A stretch of DNA of 64,000 nucleotides, from NCBI GenBank assembly GCA_947498155.1, contig CANMJD010000001.1, positions 620,001 through 684,000 on the forward strand, read 5' to 3'. The notes under the pieces were generated by a model. It searched no databases and was not told the origin of the DNA. It saw only the letters and a program-made list of their open reading frames with translations. Each line of letters begins with the position of its first letter. Within the stretch, counting starts at the first letter, position 1. Origin of the DNA: an uncultured Pseudoruegeria sp. Its GTDB lineage: Bacteria > Pseudomonadota > Alphaproteobacteria > Rhodobacterales > Rhodobacteraceae. Shown piece by piece: positions 1 to 8,869 of the stretch. A program made the position numbers and the translations under genes.

Positions 1-773
1 CCCTGCTCAGCCGTAAACTGTGCCGAGTCGATAAGCCCATAACGATAGACATAGGCCGCCATGCAACCCGTTGCAGAGCCGGTAAACGGATCTTCAGCGG
101 GGCTTGGCGGGGCCAGCAGAAGCCGCGAAAACGTATCGCCTGCGTCGGTTTCACCACCCAATGTCACAAGGAACGGTTCCATCAAACTGGCCTGCGGGTT
201 TCCGTCAACGGTGCGAAATTCTCTAAGCTTGTCAAAATCCAGCACCGCGCGGCACAGGGCATCCTTGCTTTTCAGCACCGTAATGCAAAACGGCGTCCCG
301 GTGGACACGGTTTGCGGTGTGCCCAGAATATCATCCGCCGTGAGGCCATAGATACCCGCAATAAAGGCCGGATCATGGTGGGTGCTGAAAACCGGCGCGG
401 CCTGTGTCATGGTGATCAGCGGACCTTCGTCAGTAATCTCGACCGAAATCGGCAAGACCCCTGCCCCAACCTCTAGCGTAAACGCCGCGCGCCCATCTAC
501 AATCGGGACCAATCCACGATCCAGCAAAGACGCAACCGTGGCGATTGTCGGATGGCCCGCCATCAGGATTTCACGGTCGGCCAGATAATAGCGCACACCA
601 AAATCCGCCACATCAGAGCCTACCAGATAGGCGCATTCCGCCAAAGAGGTTTCGCGCACAAGCGCCAGACGATCAGCAAGCGGTATATCCGCCGCCCCAT
701 ACACAACAACGCAGCCATTCCCCCCGAACGGCTGCGTTGTAAATGCGTCTACCCAGTCGAAACTGTAGCTCAT
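1..773 (-). CDS. PhzF-family isomerase/epimerase (3' end outside window)
   Basis: About 257 residues are visible, running off the left edge, against roughly 280-300 for the family. The N-terminus has the PhzF signature DAFT..PFGGNG (residues 9-20). A glutamate at about residue 46 (SLAECAYL) aligns with the PhzF catalytic Glu, GHPTIATV follows, and EDPFTGSATG lies near the visible C-terminal end. The family comprises diaminopimelate-epimerase-fold isomerases; apart from PhzF of phenazine synthesis most members have unknown substrates, and nothing here suggests phenazines. The ATG sits 1 nt after the DUF1150 stop, so it is probably co-transcribed with hsp20 and DUF1150. Fold assignment is firm, substrate unknown. 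Confidence 0.85.
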   Translation of the reverse strand, partial: MSYSFDWVDAFTTQPFGGNGCVVVYGAADIPLADRLALVRETSLAECAYLVGSDVADFGVRYYLADREILMAGHPTIATVASLLDRGLVPIVDGRAAFTLEVGAGVLPISVEITDEGPLITMTQAAPVFSTHHDPAFIAGIYGLTADDILGTPQTVSTGTPFCITVLKSKDALCRAVLDFDKLREFRTVDGNPQASLMEPFLVTLGGETDAGDTFSRLLLAPPSPAEDPFTGSATGCMAAYVYRYGLIDSAQFTAEQ

Positions 774-774
774 G

Positions 775-1002
775 TTAGTGCAGGCTTACCGGTTCAAAAT
801 CATGCTCTTTGGCAAGGATAACCGCCAGACGACGACCATCCACCAGCGCCAGCTGATCCCCATCGGAATTATGGACCGCAACCAGATCGGTTGCATCCAT
901 GGCCTGTTCCTGCACCTCTTCGGGCAGGTCGTTAATTTCTATCGAGCGAATATAGACGATACGGTCCTTCGCCCCGGACGGGATTTCGAAATCTTGCTCC
1001 AT
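775..1002 (-). CDS. DUF1150 family small protein
   Basis: A 75-residue acidic protein with the DUF1150 pattern: a central IRSIEINDLPEEVQEQA and a C-terminal LVDGRRLAVILAKEHDFEPVSLH. The family is confined to alphaproteobacteria and usually lies beside a small heat-shock protein, as here; its function is unknown. A strong AAGGAGG lies 6 nt before the ATG. It is placed 11 nt after hsp20 and 1 nt before the PhzF gene, so all three probably share the heat-shock promoter upstream of hsp20. A role with Hsp20 in proteostasis is inferred only from this arrangement. Confidence 0.85.
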   Translation of the reverse strand: MEQDFEIPSGAKDRIVYIRSIEINDLPEEVQEQAMDATDLVAVHNSDGDQLALVDGRRLAVILAKEHDFEPVSLH

Positions 1003-1013
1003 GCGCCGCCTCC

Positions 1014-1427
1014 TTAGGCTTTGTTTATTTTTATCGTCTGAACGACGGCTTCCGGCACAGCGCGACTCAGGTCGATATGCAGAAGCCCATTTTCCATCTC
1101 TGCGCCACCGACTTCAACACCATCTGCCAAAACAAAACTTTTTTGGAATTGGCGTGCAGCAATGCCACGGTGCAGAAAGATTCGGTTGTCAGGTTCCTCG
1201 GATTGCCGACCCCGCACCACCAGCTGGCGGTCCTCGACGGTAATCGAAAGATCATTCTCGGCGAAACCGGCAACCGCAAGCGTGATCCGATAGCTGTTTT
1301 CGCTGGTTTGCTCGATGTTGAACGGCGGATAGCCGTCATTGCCATTTTTGGCCGTACGCTCCACCAGCCGTTCCAGCTGATCGAAGCCCAACAAAAAGGG
1401 GTGTGACCCCAAAGTCAATTTGCTCAT
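1014..1427 (-). CDS. Small heat-shock protein, Hsp20/alpha-crystallin family
   Basis: A 137-residue IbpA-like holdase that would bind unfolding proteins without ATP. After a short N-terminal segment (SHPFLLGFDQLERLVE) comes an alpha-crystallin domain at about residues 32-128. It includes YRITLAVAGFAENDLSITV, the RQLVVRGRQ strand and the A-x-x-x-F-x-LADGVEV segment. The C-terminal I-x-I-type anchor is TIKI near the end. AAGGACG precedes the ATG. It is first in the run hsp20-DUF1150-phzF and is preceded by a good RpoH-type promoter (1490-1519). Confidence 0.93.
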   Translation of the reverse strand: MSKLTLGSHPFLLGFDQLERLVERTAKNGNDGYPPFNIEQTSENSYRITLAVAGFAENDLSITVEDRQLVVRGRQSEEPDNRIFLHRGIAARQFQKSFVLADGVEVGGAEMENGLLHIDLSRAVPEAVVQTIKINKA

Positions 1428-1489
1428 AAGGACGTCCTTCGTAAAGCGACTGTCATGGATGGGCCCCGGTTGGCGACCCCGTTAAAGCG

Positions 1490-1519
1490 AATATGGGTGC
1501 GATATTGTTACGCTGCAAG
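1490..1519 (-). promoter_or_regulatory. RpoH (sigma-32) type promoter of hsp20
   Basis: On the minus strand CTTG (1519-1516) is followed after exactly 18 nt by CCCATATT (1497-1490). The alphaproteobacterial RpoH consensus is close to CTTG-N17/18-CyTATnT, so only one -10 base departs from it. Transcription would begin near 1483, giving a leader of about 55 nt before the hsp20 ATG. Position, strand and the downstream gene all agree; the call is by motif only. Confidence 0.65.
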
Positions 1520-1594
1520 AGATTCGCCCCTATGCGATGGCGATAAAACGGGCTATTTACGGGCTCTAGTCGGATCAAACGGACCAATGCCGCG

Positions 1595-1813
1595 ATGCAC
1601 AGCCCCAAAGAAATGACCCACGAAGAGGTCCTGCAGGTAAAGCTGCAAGTGCTCAAACGGGAACACCGTGATCTGGACGAGGCCATTCAGGCCTTGCAGG
1701 AAAACGGCCGCCCCGATGTGTTGACCCTCAAGCGGTTGAAAAAGCAAAAACTGTCGTTAAAAGACCGTATTGCGCGCATCGAAGACGAACTTACACCGGA
1801 CATTATTGCTTAA
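1595..1813 (+). CDS. YdcH-family (DUF465) small coiled-coil protein
   Basis: A 72-residue highly charged helical protein with the DUF465 pattern: a central LKREHRDLDEAIQAL and the C-terminal LKRLKKQKLSLKDRIARIEDEL. The whole chain is predicted coiled coil. Function is unknown; the family is widespread in proteobacteria. The first ATG (1595) has no clear ribosome-binding site. The alternative ATG at 1613 (MTHEEVL), preceded by AAAGAAA, is equally plausible and would shorten the protein by six residues. It is divergent from hsp20. Confidence 0.8.
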   Translation: MHSPKEMTHEEVLQVKLQVLKREHRDLDEAIQALQENGRPDVLTLKRLKKQKLSLKDRIARIEDELTPDIIA

Positions 1814-1900
1814 GGCCGCTTGCGCCCCATTGCAACGACACGGCGGCTGGCTATAGTGCCGCTTTCATTTTTACAGGGCAGATTGACAGGGCAGATGACG

Positions 1901-2389
1901 ATGACACAGCCGAAAGTCGGTATCATTATGGGCAGCCAGAGCGACTGGCCAACCATGAAACTTGCAGCTGATATTCTGGACGAATTGGGCATTGCCTATG
2001 AGTCAAAGATCGTTTCTGCCCACCGTACGCCCGACCGGCTCTGGAGCTATGGCAAAACCGCAGCCGAGCGCGGCTTGCAGGTGATCATCGCAGGTGCTGG
2101 CGGCGCGGCGCATTTGCCCGGAATGATGGCCTCTAAAACCCGCGTGCCGGTTGTTGGTGTGCCGGTCCAGACCAAAACGCTTTCCGGTGTCGATAGCCTG
2201 TATTCCATCGTGCAAATGCCTAAGGGCTTTCCGGTGGCGACCATGGCAATTGGGGCTGCAGGTGCGGCCAATGCCGGTCTGATGGCAGCGGGCATTTTGG
2301 CCCTGCAAGACAGCGAACTTGCCGCACGGCTGGATGAATGGCGCTCCGCCCTTTCTGACTCAATTGCGGATGAACCAAGCGATGACTGA
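1901..2389 (+). CDS. purE: N5-carboxyaminoimidazole ribonucleotide mutase (class I PurE)
   Basis: PurE converts N5-CAIR to CAIR in de novo purine synthesis. The N-terminal MGSQSDWP phosphate loop, SAHRTPDRL with the catalytic His, and [11 protein letters not shown] are all present. The start at 1901 gives 162 residues, normal for the family, and places AGGG (1888-1891) 9 nt upstream; the ATG at 1895 is only 3 nt from that site. The last codons overlap the purK start, so the two are translationally coupled, and pairing with PurK confirms the class I (N5-CAIR) type. Confidence 0.95.
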   Translation: MTQPKVGIIMGSQSDWPTMKLAADILDELGIAYESKIVSAHRTPDRLWSYGKTAAERGLQVIIAGAGGAAHLPGMMASKTRVPVVGVPVQTKTLSGVDSLYSIVQMPKGFPVATMAIGAAGAANAGLMAAGILALQDSELAARLDEWRSALSDSIADEPSDD

Positions 2390-3458
2390 TCCCCTGCCCC
2401 AAGGCGCAACCATTGGTATTCTGGGCGGTGGCCAATTGGGCCGGATGCTATCGGTGGCGGCTTCTCGCCTTGGGTTCAAAACTCATATCTTTGAACCCGG
2501 TGCCAATCCGCCTGCCGCACAGGTCTGCGACCAACTGACCACGGCGGCCTATGAAGATGACGCTGCCCTGCTGGCATTTGCCGATTCCGTCGATGTGATC
2601 ACCTATGAGTTTGAAAACGTTCCGACTTCTGCACTTGATCTGTTGGAAAGCAAACGCCCGATCCGCCCGAACCGCCGCGCTTTGGCGGTCAGTCAGGACC
2701 GCACCGTTGAAAAGGATTTTTTGACCGAATTGGGCCTGACCACCGCCCCCTATGGCAATGTTGAATCCAAAGCTGATCTGGAGACCGCGCTAGCTTCGAT
2801 TGGCACCCCCTCGATCCTTAAAACCCGCCGGTTCGGCTATGATGGCAAGGGACAAGTCCGCCTGACACACCTTGAAGGCGCGGTTGAAAAATATGATGAA
2901 CTTGTCGGCGCGCCGGCCGTGCTCGAAGGTTTTGTCGATTTCAGCCATGAGGTGTCGATCATCGCCGCCCGTGGCCTGACCGGCGAAGTTGCCTGCTATG
3001 ATCCCGGTGAAAACGTCCACAAAGACGGCATCCTTTCCACCACCACCGTGCCCGCCCGTTTAACCGCGTCGCAGCGCATGGATGCGGTACTTTTGGCGGC
3101 CAATATTCTGAATGCACTGGAGTATGTTGGCGTCATGGGGGTAGAGCTTTTTGTCACGCCCAATGGGTTGATAGTGAATGAAATCGCCCCGCGCGTGCAT
3201 AATTCCGGTCACTGGACCCAGAACGGCTGTGCGGTGGATCAGTTCGAGCAGCATATCCGCGCCATTACAGGCTGGCCGCTGGGCGATGGCAAACGCTATG
3301 CCGATGTGGTGATGGAGAACCTCATTGGCGATGATATGGACCGCGTGCCCGCGCTGGCCAAGGACTCCAACACCTCCTTGCATCTTTATGGCAAAGCCGA
3401 CGTGAAGCCCGGGCGCAAAATGGGCCACGTCAACCGGATCGTCAAAAACGCCTCTTAG
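2382..3458 (+). CDS. purK: N5-carboxyaminoimidazole ribonucleotide synthase, ATP-grasp
   Basis: PurK uses ATP and bicarbonate to make N5-CAIR from AIR, feeding PurE directly. The N-terminal [12 protein letters not shown] is the PurK fingerprint. The ATP-grasp core follows with [14 protein letters not shown] and [15 protein letters not shown], and the C-terminal part contains [14 protein letters not shown]. The start at 2382 lies within the last codons of purE (ATGACTGA overlap); an in-frame ATG at 2370 is possible. It gives 358 residues, normal length. The stop overlaps by 4 bp the stop of the convergent gene at 3455. Confidence 0.95.
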   Translation: MTDPLPQGATIGILGGGQLGRMLSVAASRLGFKTHIFEPGANPPAAQVCDQLTTAAYEDDAALLAFADSVDVITYEFENVPTSALDLLESKRPIRPNRRALAVSQDRTVEKDFLTELGLTTAPYGNVESKADLETALASIGTPSILKTRRFGYDGKGQVRLTHLEGAVEKYDELVGAPAVLEGFVDFSHEVSIIAARGLTGEVACYDPGENVHKDGILSTTTVPARLTASQRMDAVLLAANILNALEYVGVMGVELFVTPNGLIVNEIAPRVHNSGHWTQNGCAVDQFEQHIRAITGWPLGDGKRYADVVMENLIGDDMDRVPALAKDSNTSLHLYGKADVKPGRKMGHVNRIVKNAS

Positions 3459-3754
3459 GTTTTCGGCTCCATCGGGCGCATGTCCTGCCAATGCTCCCCC
3501 ATTGCCAAAATACAACTGGTCCCGTCCGCATAGGTCTGCACAAGGGTCCAGTCCCCCTGTTCCGCCGCCCAGATTTCGACAATCGCCTCTGGTCCACGCA
3601 ACCCGGTTGAGATTTTTTGCGCCCCGTAATCAACAGTCAGGCGCTGGATCATGTCATCCTGGGCCGCACAGATCACCGGCGTAATCGGCGAACTGGCCCA
3701 GCCGGGGCCCATCAGGCAAAACAAATAAAGCGGCGCGGCGTATACAAATCTCAT
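3455..3754 (-). CDS. Small secreted hypothetical protein
   Basis: A 99-residue protein when started at the ATG at 3754, which gives a clean signal peptide (MRFVYAAPLYLFCLMGPGWA). The frame is open for 30 codons further upstream, but that extension would bury the signal sequence. The mature part has two cysteines (PVICAAQDD and GTSCILAMGEHW) that could form one disulfide, and a YADGTSCILAMGEHW end. The pattern resembles short periplasmic proteins I associate with Rhodobacterales; I do not recognise a characterised family. It converges on purK with a 4 bp overlap. Confidence 0.65.
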   Translation of the reverse strand: MRFVYAAPLYLFCLMGPGWASSPITPVICAAQDDMIQRLTVDYGAQKISTGLRGPEAIVEIWAAEQGDWTLVQTYADGTSCILAMGEHWQDMRPMEPKT

Positions 3755-3965
3755 GCAGAAAAGCGTAACACAATTATGACAATTCGGCGAAGAAATCGAC
3801 GCCGAATCCCCCTGCATTTTTTCGCCGAACCGGGCAAATTCCAAAGATATTCCTTGCTTTTTTTGCGATTAGACCCCATGTCGGACTTGTGAGACAGACG
3901 TTATTTCTACCCGCCTTCTATTTTCAGCAGCCGGATACGATCATTAACTACCCTGCTGCACCGAC

Positions 3966-3992
3966 CCATCGCACTACCGCGGATGGTTTTTT
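3966..3992 (+). promoter_or_regulatory. Terminator-like hairpin in the cspA leader
   Basis: CCATC (3966-3970) can pair with GATGG (3982-3986), and the right arm is followed at once by six T residues (3987-3992). This looks like an intrinsic terminator but lies inside the leader of cspA, 15 nt before the ATG, with the AGGAG ribosome-binding site (3995-3999) just beyond the T-run. Cold-shock genes are known for long temperature-sensing leaders; attenuation or thermal control here is inference. The 250 bp between 3755 and 4007 hold no other gene. Confidence 0.4.
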
Positions 3993-4007
3993 ATAGGAGA
4001 TACGGGC

Positions 4008-4214
4008 ATGGCTAACGGCACCGTAAAATGGTTTAACACAACTAAAGGCTACGGCTTTATCGCACCTGAAACTGGTGGCAAAGACGTATTCGTACACATT
4101 TCTGCAGTTGAGCGTTCCGGTCTGACCGGTCTGGCCGACAACCAGAAAGTGACTTTTGACGTTGAAAACGGCCGTGACGGTCGCGAAAGCGCTGTAAACC
4201 TTGCACTGGCTTAA
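4008..4214 (+). CDS. Cold-shock protein, CspA family
   Basis: A 68-residue single cold-shock domain (five-stranded OB fold) that binds single-stranded RNA and DNA. RNP1 is KGYGFIAPE (residues 13-21) and RNP2 is DVFVHIS (about 26-32), both intact with their aromatic residues. AGGAG sits 8 nt before the ATG. Codon usage is biased (many AAA, CGT, GGT codons), suggesting high expression. A leader of up to 250 nt with a terminator-like hairpin precedes it and a strong terminator follows, so it is monocistronic. Confidence 0.95.
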   Translation: MANGTVKWFNTTKGYGFIAPETGGKDVFVHISAVERSGLTGLADNQKVTFDVENGRDGRESAVNLALA

Positions 4215-4257
4215 GCCGGTTCTGGCGGGCTAACCGCCAAGGTTTCAAAGAATTCAG

Positions 4258-4292
4258 ACACCCCGACCGGCACACCGGTTCGGGGTGTTTTT
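4258..4292 (+). terminator. Rho-independent terminator of cspA
   Basis: ACACCCCGACCGG (4258-4270), loop CACA, then CCGGTTCGGGGTGT (4275-4288), with one small internal mismatch, followed by TTTTT. It is 44 nt after the cspA stop. Confidence 0.85.
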
Positions 4293-4327
4293 GTATCTTC
4301 CCTCCACCGCTGTTACAGCGCTGGCGT

Positions 4328-4368
4328 AAAGAAAAAGGCCCGCCGCCCCACGGGCTGACGGACCTTTC
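4328..4368 (-). terminator. Rho-independent terminator of ndk
   Basis: Read on the minus strand, AAAGGTCCG pairs around a GC-rich loop with CGGGCCTTT and runs into TTTTTCTTT. It lies 25 nt after the ndk stop and back to back with the cspA terminator, separating the two convergent genes. Confidence 0.6.
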
Positions 4369-4392
4369 AATTCTGTCTAAACCGGTTTCGGC

Positions 4393-4815
4393 TTAGCCAA
4401 CCAGCTCAAGACCGGAGAAGAAGAATGCGATTTCTTCTGCAGCGGTTTCTGGTGCGTCGGACCCGTGTACAGAGTTTTCACCGATGGAGAGGGCGAATTC
4501 TTTACGGATGGTGCCTTCGGCAGCTTCGGCAGGGTTGGTTGCGCCCATGACTTCGCGGTTTTTCGCGATGGCGTCTTCACCTTCCAGAACCTGAACTACA
4601 ATCGGCTCGGAGATCATGAATTCACACAGTTCGCCAAAGAACGGACGCTCGGAATGTACGCCGTAAAAGGTTTGCGCTTGGGCCAGAGTCAGCTGGATGC
4701 GCTTGGAGGCAACGATGCGCAGACCTGCTTCTTCGAACTTGGCGGCAATTTTGCCGGTCAGGTTGCGTTTGGTGGCGTCTGGTTTGATGATCGAGAAGGT
4801 GCGTTGAATAGCCAT
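4393..4815 (-). CDS. ndk: Nucleoside-diphosphate kinase
   Basis: NDK exchanges gamma-phosphates between nucleoside tri- and diphosphates. The 140-residue length is standard. The N-terminus is [18 protein letters not shown], and the catalytic histidine is H117 in ENSVHGSD, followed by the usual C-terminal EIAFFF. The reading frame is open 41 codons further upstream, but the ATG at 4815 matches the family start and has AGGAAAGA upstream. It is monocistronic, convergent with cspA and divergent from the ABC-F gene. Confidence 0.97.
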   Translation of the reverse strand: MAIQRTFSIIKPDATKRNLTGKIAAKFEEAGLRIVASKRIQLTLAQAQTFYGVHSERPFFGELCEFMISEPIVVQVLEGEDAIAKNREVMGATNPAEAAEGTIRKEFALSIGENSVHGSDAPETAAEEIAFFFSGLELVG

Positions 4816-4947
4816 GTCTTCGTCTTTCCTATTGTGCCCGCAGACCCCGTGTCTGGTGGGCTTAAATTTCGCCGCTCCGATACCATGCCGCAGCGCTATT
4901 GAAAAGCAGCGATTGACCCCGCCGCCGCCATGCGTCAAACCGCGCCC

Positions 4948-6819
4948 ATGTTAAAGATTTCAAACATCTCCTATTCCGTCGAAGGCCGCCCTCTGTTGGT
5001 GGATGCTTCTGCTGTCATTCCCGATGGTCACAAGGTTGGCCTGATCGGCCGCAATGGCGCGGGCAAATCAACCCTGTTCAAACTGATCCGCGGTGAGCTC
5101 TCGCTGGAAAGCGGCTCGATCAGCCTGCCCTCGCGCGCGCGCATCGGCGGTGTGGCTCAGGAAGTGCCCTCTAACGAGGTCTCGCTGATCAATACCGTGC
5201 TGGCTGCCGACGTCGAACGGGCCAGCCTTATGGCCGAAGCCGAAACCGCCACAGACCCGCACCGCATTGCCGACATCCAGACCCGTCTGGCCGATATTGA
5301 CGCTTGGAGTGCCGAAGGACGGGCGTCCTCGATTCTCAAGGGTCTGGGCTTTGATGCCGAAGAACAGCTGCAACCTTGCTCGGCCTTTTCCGGTGGCTGG
5401 CGGATGCGGGTTGCTTTGGCGGCGGTGCTATTTGCGCAGCCCGATCTGTTGTTGCTCGATGAGCCGACCAACTATCTTGATCTCGAAGGCGCGCTCTGGC
5501 TGGAAAACTATCTGGTCAAATATCCGCACACCGTGTTGATTGTCTCCCACGACCGCGAATTGCTGAACCGCTCGGTTAACGGCATCCTGCATCTGGATGA
5601 AAAACGCCTGACTTTCTATCAAGGCCCCTATGATCAATTCGCCCGCCAACGCGCCGAACAACGGGCCGTGCAGGCCGCCGCTGCCAAAAAACAAGCGCTT
5701 CAGCGCGCGCATCTACAATCCTTTGTGGATCGCTTCAAAGCCAAGGCCAGCAAGGCCAAACAGGCGCAATCGCGCGTAAAGATGCTTGAGAAAATGGAAA
5801 CCATCCGCGCGCCCGAAGATGCCGCACGCACGGTCTTCACCTTCCCAGAACCCGAAGAGCTGTCTCCGCCGATCATCGCTACCGAGGGCGTTGCTGTGGG
5901 CTATGATGGCACACCAGTGCTGCATAATCTGGACCTGCGCATCGATCAGGACGACCGCATCGCGCTTCTGGGTAAAAACGGCGAGGGTAAATCCACGCTG
6001 GCAAAACTGCTTTCCAACCGCTTGGCCCCCATGGGTGGCAAGATGAGCCAATCCAACAAGTTGCGCATCGGCTTTTTTGCCCAGCATCAGGTGGATGAGC
6101 TTTACATCGATGAAACGCCCTTGCAACATTTGATGCGGGAACGCGCGGCCGAAGGGCAATCCAAACTACGCGCCCGTCTGGCCAGCTTTGGCCTTGGGCC
6201 GGATCAAGCCGAAACCGAGGTGGGTCGCCTCTCCGGTGGTCAAAAAGCCCGCCTGTCGCTTCTGCTCGCCACCCTGCCTGCGCCGCATCTTCTGATCCTC
6301 GATGAGCCGACAAACCACCTTGATATCGAAAGCCGCGAGGCGCTGGTCGAGGCGCTGACCGCTTATTCCGGTGCGGTCATTCTGGTGAGCCACGACATGC
6401 ATCTGCTGTCGATGGTGGCTGATCGGCTCTGGCTGGTTAAAGATGGCGCTGTCACCCCCTATGAGGAAGATCTGCAGGCTTACCGCAAGCTGCTTCTGAC
6501 CAATGATGCCCCCAACAAAGGGCAAAAGGGTAAGTCAAAATCCAAACCGAAACCCGAGGCACCAAAACGCGCCAGTCGGGATCAGATTTTGGCGATCAAA
6601 GCGGACGTGCGTAAAAGCGAAGAGCGGGTTAACAAGCTGAATGATATGCGGGACAAGCTGGCTGCCAAACTCGCCAACCCCGACATCTACGAAGGCGAAC
6701 GGGCGGCGGAATCGGTAGTCTGGCAAAAGAAATATGCCGAGGTCATGAATGCGCTGGACCGTGCCGAATCCATGTGGATGGCCGCCCTTGAGAAACTGGA
6801 AAAAGCGCAAGCAAACTAG
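4948..6819 (+). CDS. ABC-F family ATPase (YheS-like)
   Basis: A soluble twin-ATPase without membrane segments, 623 residues from the ATG at 4948 (an ATG at 4930 adds six). Domain 1 has Walker [10 protein letters not shown] (about 34-42), signature [12 protein letters not shown] and Walker [13 protein letters not shown]. Domain 2 has [22 protein letters not shown] and [13 protein letters not shown] charged linker separates them, and a lysine-rich coiled coil (about 530-620) ends the protein. ABC-F proteins act on the ribosome. The FSGGWRMR signature places this with the YheS branch rather than EttA or Uup. A specific substrate is not deducible. Confidence 0.92.
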   Translation: MLKISNISYSVEGRPLLVDASAVIPDGHKVGLIGRNGAGKSTLFKLIRGELSLESGSISLPSRARIGGVAQEVPSNEVSLINTVLAADVERASLMAEAETATDPHRIADIQTRLADIDAWSAEGRASSILKGLGFDAEEQLQPCSAFSGGWRMRVALAAVLFAQPDLLLLDEPTNYLDLEGALWLENYLVKYPHTVLIVSHDRELLNRSVNGILHLDEKRLTFYQGPYDQFARQRAEQRAVQAAAAKKQALQRAHLQSFVDRFKAKASKAKQAQSRVKMLEKMETIRAPEDAARTVFTFPEPEELSPPIIATEGVAVGYDGTPVLHNLDLRIDQDDRIALLGKNGEGKSTLAKLLSNRLAPMGGKMSQSNKLRIGFFAQHQVDELYIDETPLQHLMRERAAEGQSKLRARLASFGLGPDQAETEVGRLSGGQKARLSLLLATLPAPHLLILDEPTNHLDIESREALVEALTAYSGAVILVSHDMHLLSMVADRLWLVKDGAVTPYEEDLQAYRKLLLTNDAPNKGQKGKSKSKPKPEAPKRASRDQILAIKADVRKSEERVNKLNDMRDKLAAKLANPDIYEGERAAESVVWQKKYAEVMNALDRAESMWMAALEKLEKAQAN

Positions 6820-6884
6820 GGCTTGCGCGGCTTCGCAGCGGCGATGATACTACGCTGAATTTTGACCTTCTCAGGAAGTCTGCC

Positions 6885-7535
6885 ATGATCGATATGTCTT
6901 TGTTGATTACCGCTTTTGTGGCGCTGTTTGTGGTCATTGACCCCATCGGTACAACCCCTGTGTTCATGGCGCTGACCTCAGGCATAGAGGCCAAACGTCG
7001 TCAAAACATCGCCTTGCGCGCCTGTGTCATCGCGGCCCTGCTGCTATTGGTCTTTGGCCTGCTCGGGGATTCAGTGCTGCAGTTTCTCGGGATCTCGTTG
7101 CCCGCCTTTCGCGTTGCCGGTGGTATTCTGTTGTTCTTGACGGCCCTTGATATGCTCTTTGACCGCCGCAGCCAGCGACGCAAGGATCAGGTCGAAACCG
7201 CCCAAGCTGATGAAGACCACAGCGATGATCCGTCGATCTTTCCACTGGCCATTCCGCTGATTGCAGGGCCCGGTTCGATTGCGACGATCATCCTGTTAAC
7301 CGGTCAAACCAATGGCGACCCACTGCTGCTCACGGGCTATCTTTTGGTTATGATTGCTGTAGTTTGCGCGGTTTTCTTAATGTTCCTTGTTGCCCCCGCC
7401 CTTGAACGCATTCTCGGCGACATCGGCATCCTTGTGGCCACGCGCCTGCTGGGCATGCTATTGGCAGCACTGTCGGTTCAATTCGTACTCGACGGGATCA
7501 CCGGCTTCTTGCAGGCAGCCAATACCCCTTCCTAA
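6885..7535 (+). CDS. MarC-family integral membrane protein
   Basis: A 216-residue protein with six predicted membrane segments. The family motif VVIDPIGTTPVFMALT lies in the first segment, and IPLIAGPGSIATIILL lies after a charged loop (about residues 88-115). Despite the name, MarC proteins are not proven to cause drug resistance and their transport activity is unknown. AGGAAG lies 8 nt before the start. It stands 65 nt after the ABC-F gene and 50 nt before the retropepsin, so a loose operon is possible. Confidence 0.9.
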   Translation: MIDMSLLITAFVALFVVIDPIGTTPVFMALTSGIEAKRRQNIALRACVIAALLLLVFGLLGDSVLQFLGISLPAFRVAGGILLFLTALDMLFDRRSQRRKDQVETAQADEDHSDDPSIFPLAIPLIAGPGSIATIILLTGQTNGDPLLLTGYLLVMIAVVCAVFLMFLVAPALERILGDIGILVATRLLGMLLAALSVQFVLDGITGFLQAANTPS

Positions 7536-7585
7536 ATGACTAAGACTTCCTACATTAAGGGGGTAAGCCTGAAAGAAGGAAAAAC

Positions 7586-8167
7586 ATGTCCCCTGAAAGC
7601 ATCGGCAGCATTGCCTATCTTGTCCTGCTTGGCGCCGCTTTGGTGATGTGGTTCATCGCCCAGAACCGCCAAAGCAAAAGCAAAGTCTTTCAACAAGCTA
7701 TGGTTTGGGGGCTTATCTTTATCGGGATCGTTGCCGCCTACGGGCTGTGGGGTGATATCCGGCACGATGTGCTGCCACGTCAAAGCTATGTCGCCGAAAG
7801 TGCCGAGGTCTCTGTCCCGCGCGCGCCGGATGGCCATTATTATCTGACCCTCGCGGTCAACGATACGCCCGTGCGCTTTGTTGTCGACACCGGCGCCACA
7901 GAGATCGTGCTCACCCAAAAAGACGCGCAACGCATCGGGCTTGACCCGGAGGCCCTTGCCTATCTCGGCGCGGCCAACACCGCCAACGGACGGGTCCGCA
8001 CCGCGCGGGTGGCGCTAGAGGATGTGGTACTGGAAGGCTTTACCGACTCCAACATCCCCGCCTATGTCAACGAAGGCACGATGAAAGAATCCCTGCTTGG
8101 CATGCGCTACCTCAGCCGCTTTGGCACCATAGAAATCAGTGATAACACCCTGATCCTGAAGCGCTAA
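7586..8167 (+). CDS. Membrane-anchored retropepsin-like aspartic protease (TIGR02281 type)
   Basis: A 193-residue protein with two N-terminal membrane segments (about 9-25 and 39-56). A periplasmic domain follows, with the single retropepsin aspartate D101 in FVVDTGATEIVLT. It lacks a second DTG, so activity would require a dimer, as in retroviral proteases. The domain ends with LLGMRYLSRFGTIEI, the typical second half. The family is common in alphaproteobacteria, with few substrates known. AAGGAAAAAC precedes the ATG. Confidence 0.88.
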   Translation: MSPESIGSIAYLVLLGAALVMWFIAQNRQSKSKVFQQAMVWGLIFIGIVAAYGLWGDIRHDVLPRQSYVAESAEVSVPRAPDGHYYLTLAVNDTPVRFVVDTGATEIVLTQKDAQRIGLDPEALAYLGAANTANGRVRTARVALEDVVLEGFTDSNIPAYVNEGTMKESLLGMRYLSRFGTIEISDNTLILKR

Positions 8168-8244
8168 AGCCTACTTTGTTCTAAAATATCCCCGCCGGCG
8201 GCATACAACCTGCCCCTCCGGCACCAAGGTCTCGATTGATCCGC

Positions 8245-8856
8245 CTAGCCTTGATCCTCATTCTCTTCCAGCGCGTAAGTCTGGAAAAGCTTGCTCTGGG
8301 TCAGAAAGAACAGAAACACCGCCGCTGTCAGACCGAACGTCTTGAAGTTAACCCAGACATCCGTGCTCATCGTGCGCCAGATGACTTCATTCGCAACCGC
8401 AAGGGCAAAGAAAAAGCCGCACAGGCGTTTGGTCAGGATCATCCAGCCTTCGGGCTGCATCGGCATGGCGTCTTCCATCACCGCGCGCAAATAGCTCTGC
8501 CCGCGCATCAAGCCGAACCCCAGAATACCGGCAAACAGCAAGTAGATCATTGTTGGCTTCATTTTAAAAAACCGCTCGTCATTGAACCAGACCGAAAGCC
8601 CCCCAAAGACCACCACCAGGATCGCCGTCATGATCTGCATCTTCGATAGGGTCCCCGTCAGCCACCACAGGATGGCGGTAGACAGCAGCAGAACCGGAAT
8701 GAAAGAAGCCGTCACGACGATGAATCCGTCATATTCAGTGCCGCCAAAGGTAAAGACCTCATCCTTCAGGCGCATATAGCCGATAAAAAACGCCACAATC
8801 GGGCCGAGCTCGAGGCTCATTTTGACAAATGGGTTTATGGTTTTCTGTTCGCTCAT
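8245..8856 (-). CDS. yciB: YciB/IspZ-family inner-membrane septation protein A
   Basis: A 203-residue membrane protein with about five transmembrane helices, beginning MSEQKTINPFVKMSLELGPIVAFF as the family does. In enterobacteria YciB affects envelope integrity and septation; its biochemical role is unknown. The ATG at 8856 is preceded by AGGAT at 8 nt; the adjacent ATG at 8859 is possible. It is the third gene of the conserved run ftsY-EamA-yciB on the minus strand, overlapping or abutting the EamA stop region. Confidence 0.9.
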   Translation of the reverse strand: MSEQKTINPFVKMSLELGPIVAFFIGYMRLKDEVFTFGGTEYDGFIVVTASFIPVLLLSTAILWWLTGTLSKMQIMTAILVVVFGGLSVWFNDERFFKMKPTMIYLLFAGILGFGLMRGQSYLRAVMEDAMPMQPEGWMILTKRLCGFFFALAVANEVIWRTMSTDVWVNFKTFGLTAAVFLFFLTQSKLFQTYALEENEDQG

Positions 8857-8869
8857 CATGCCAATCCTG

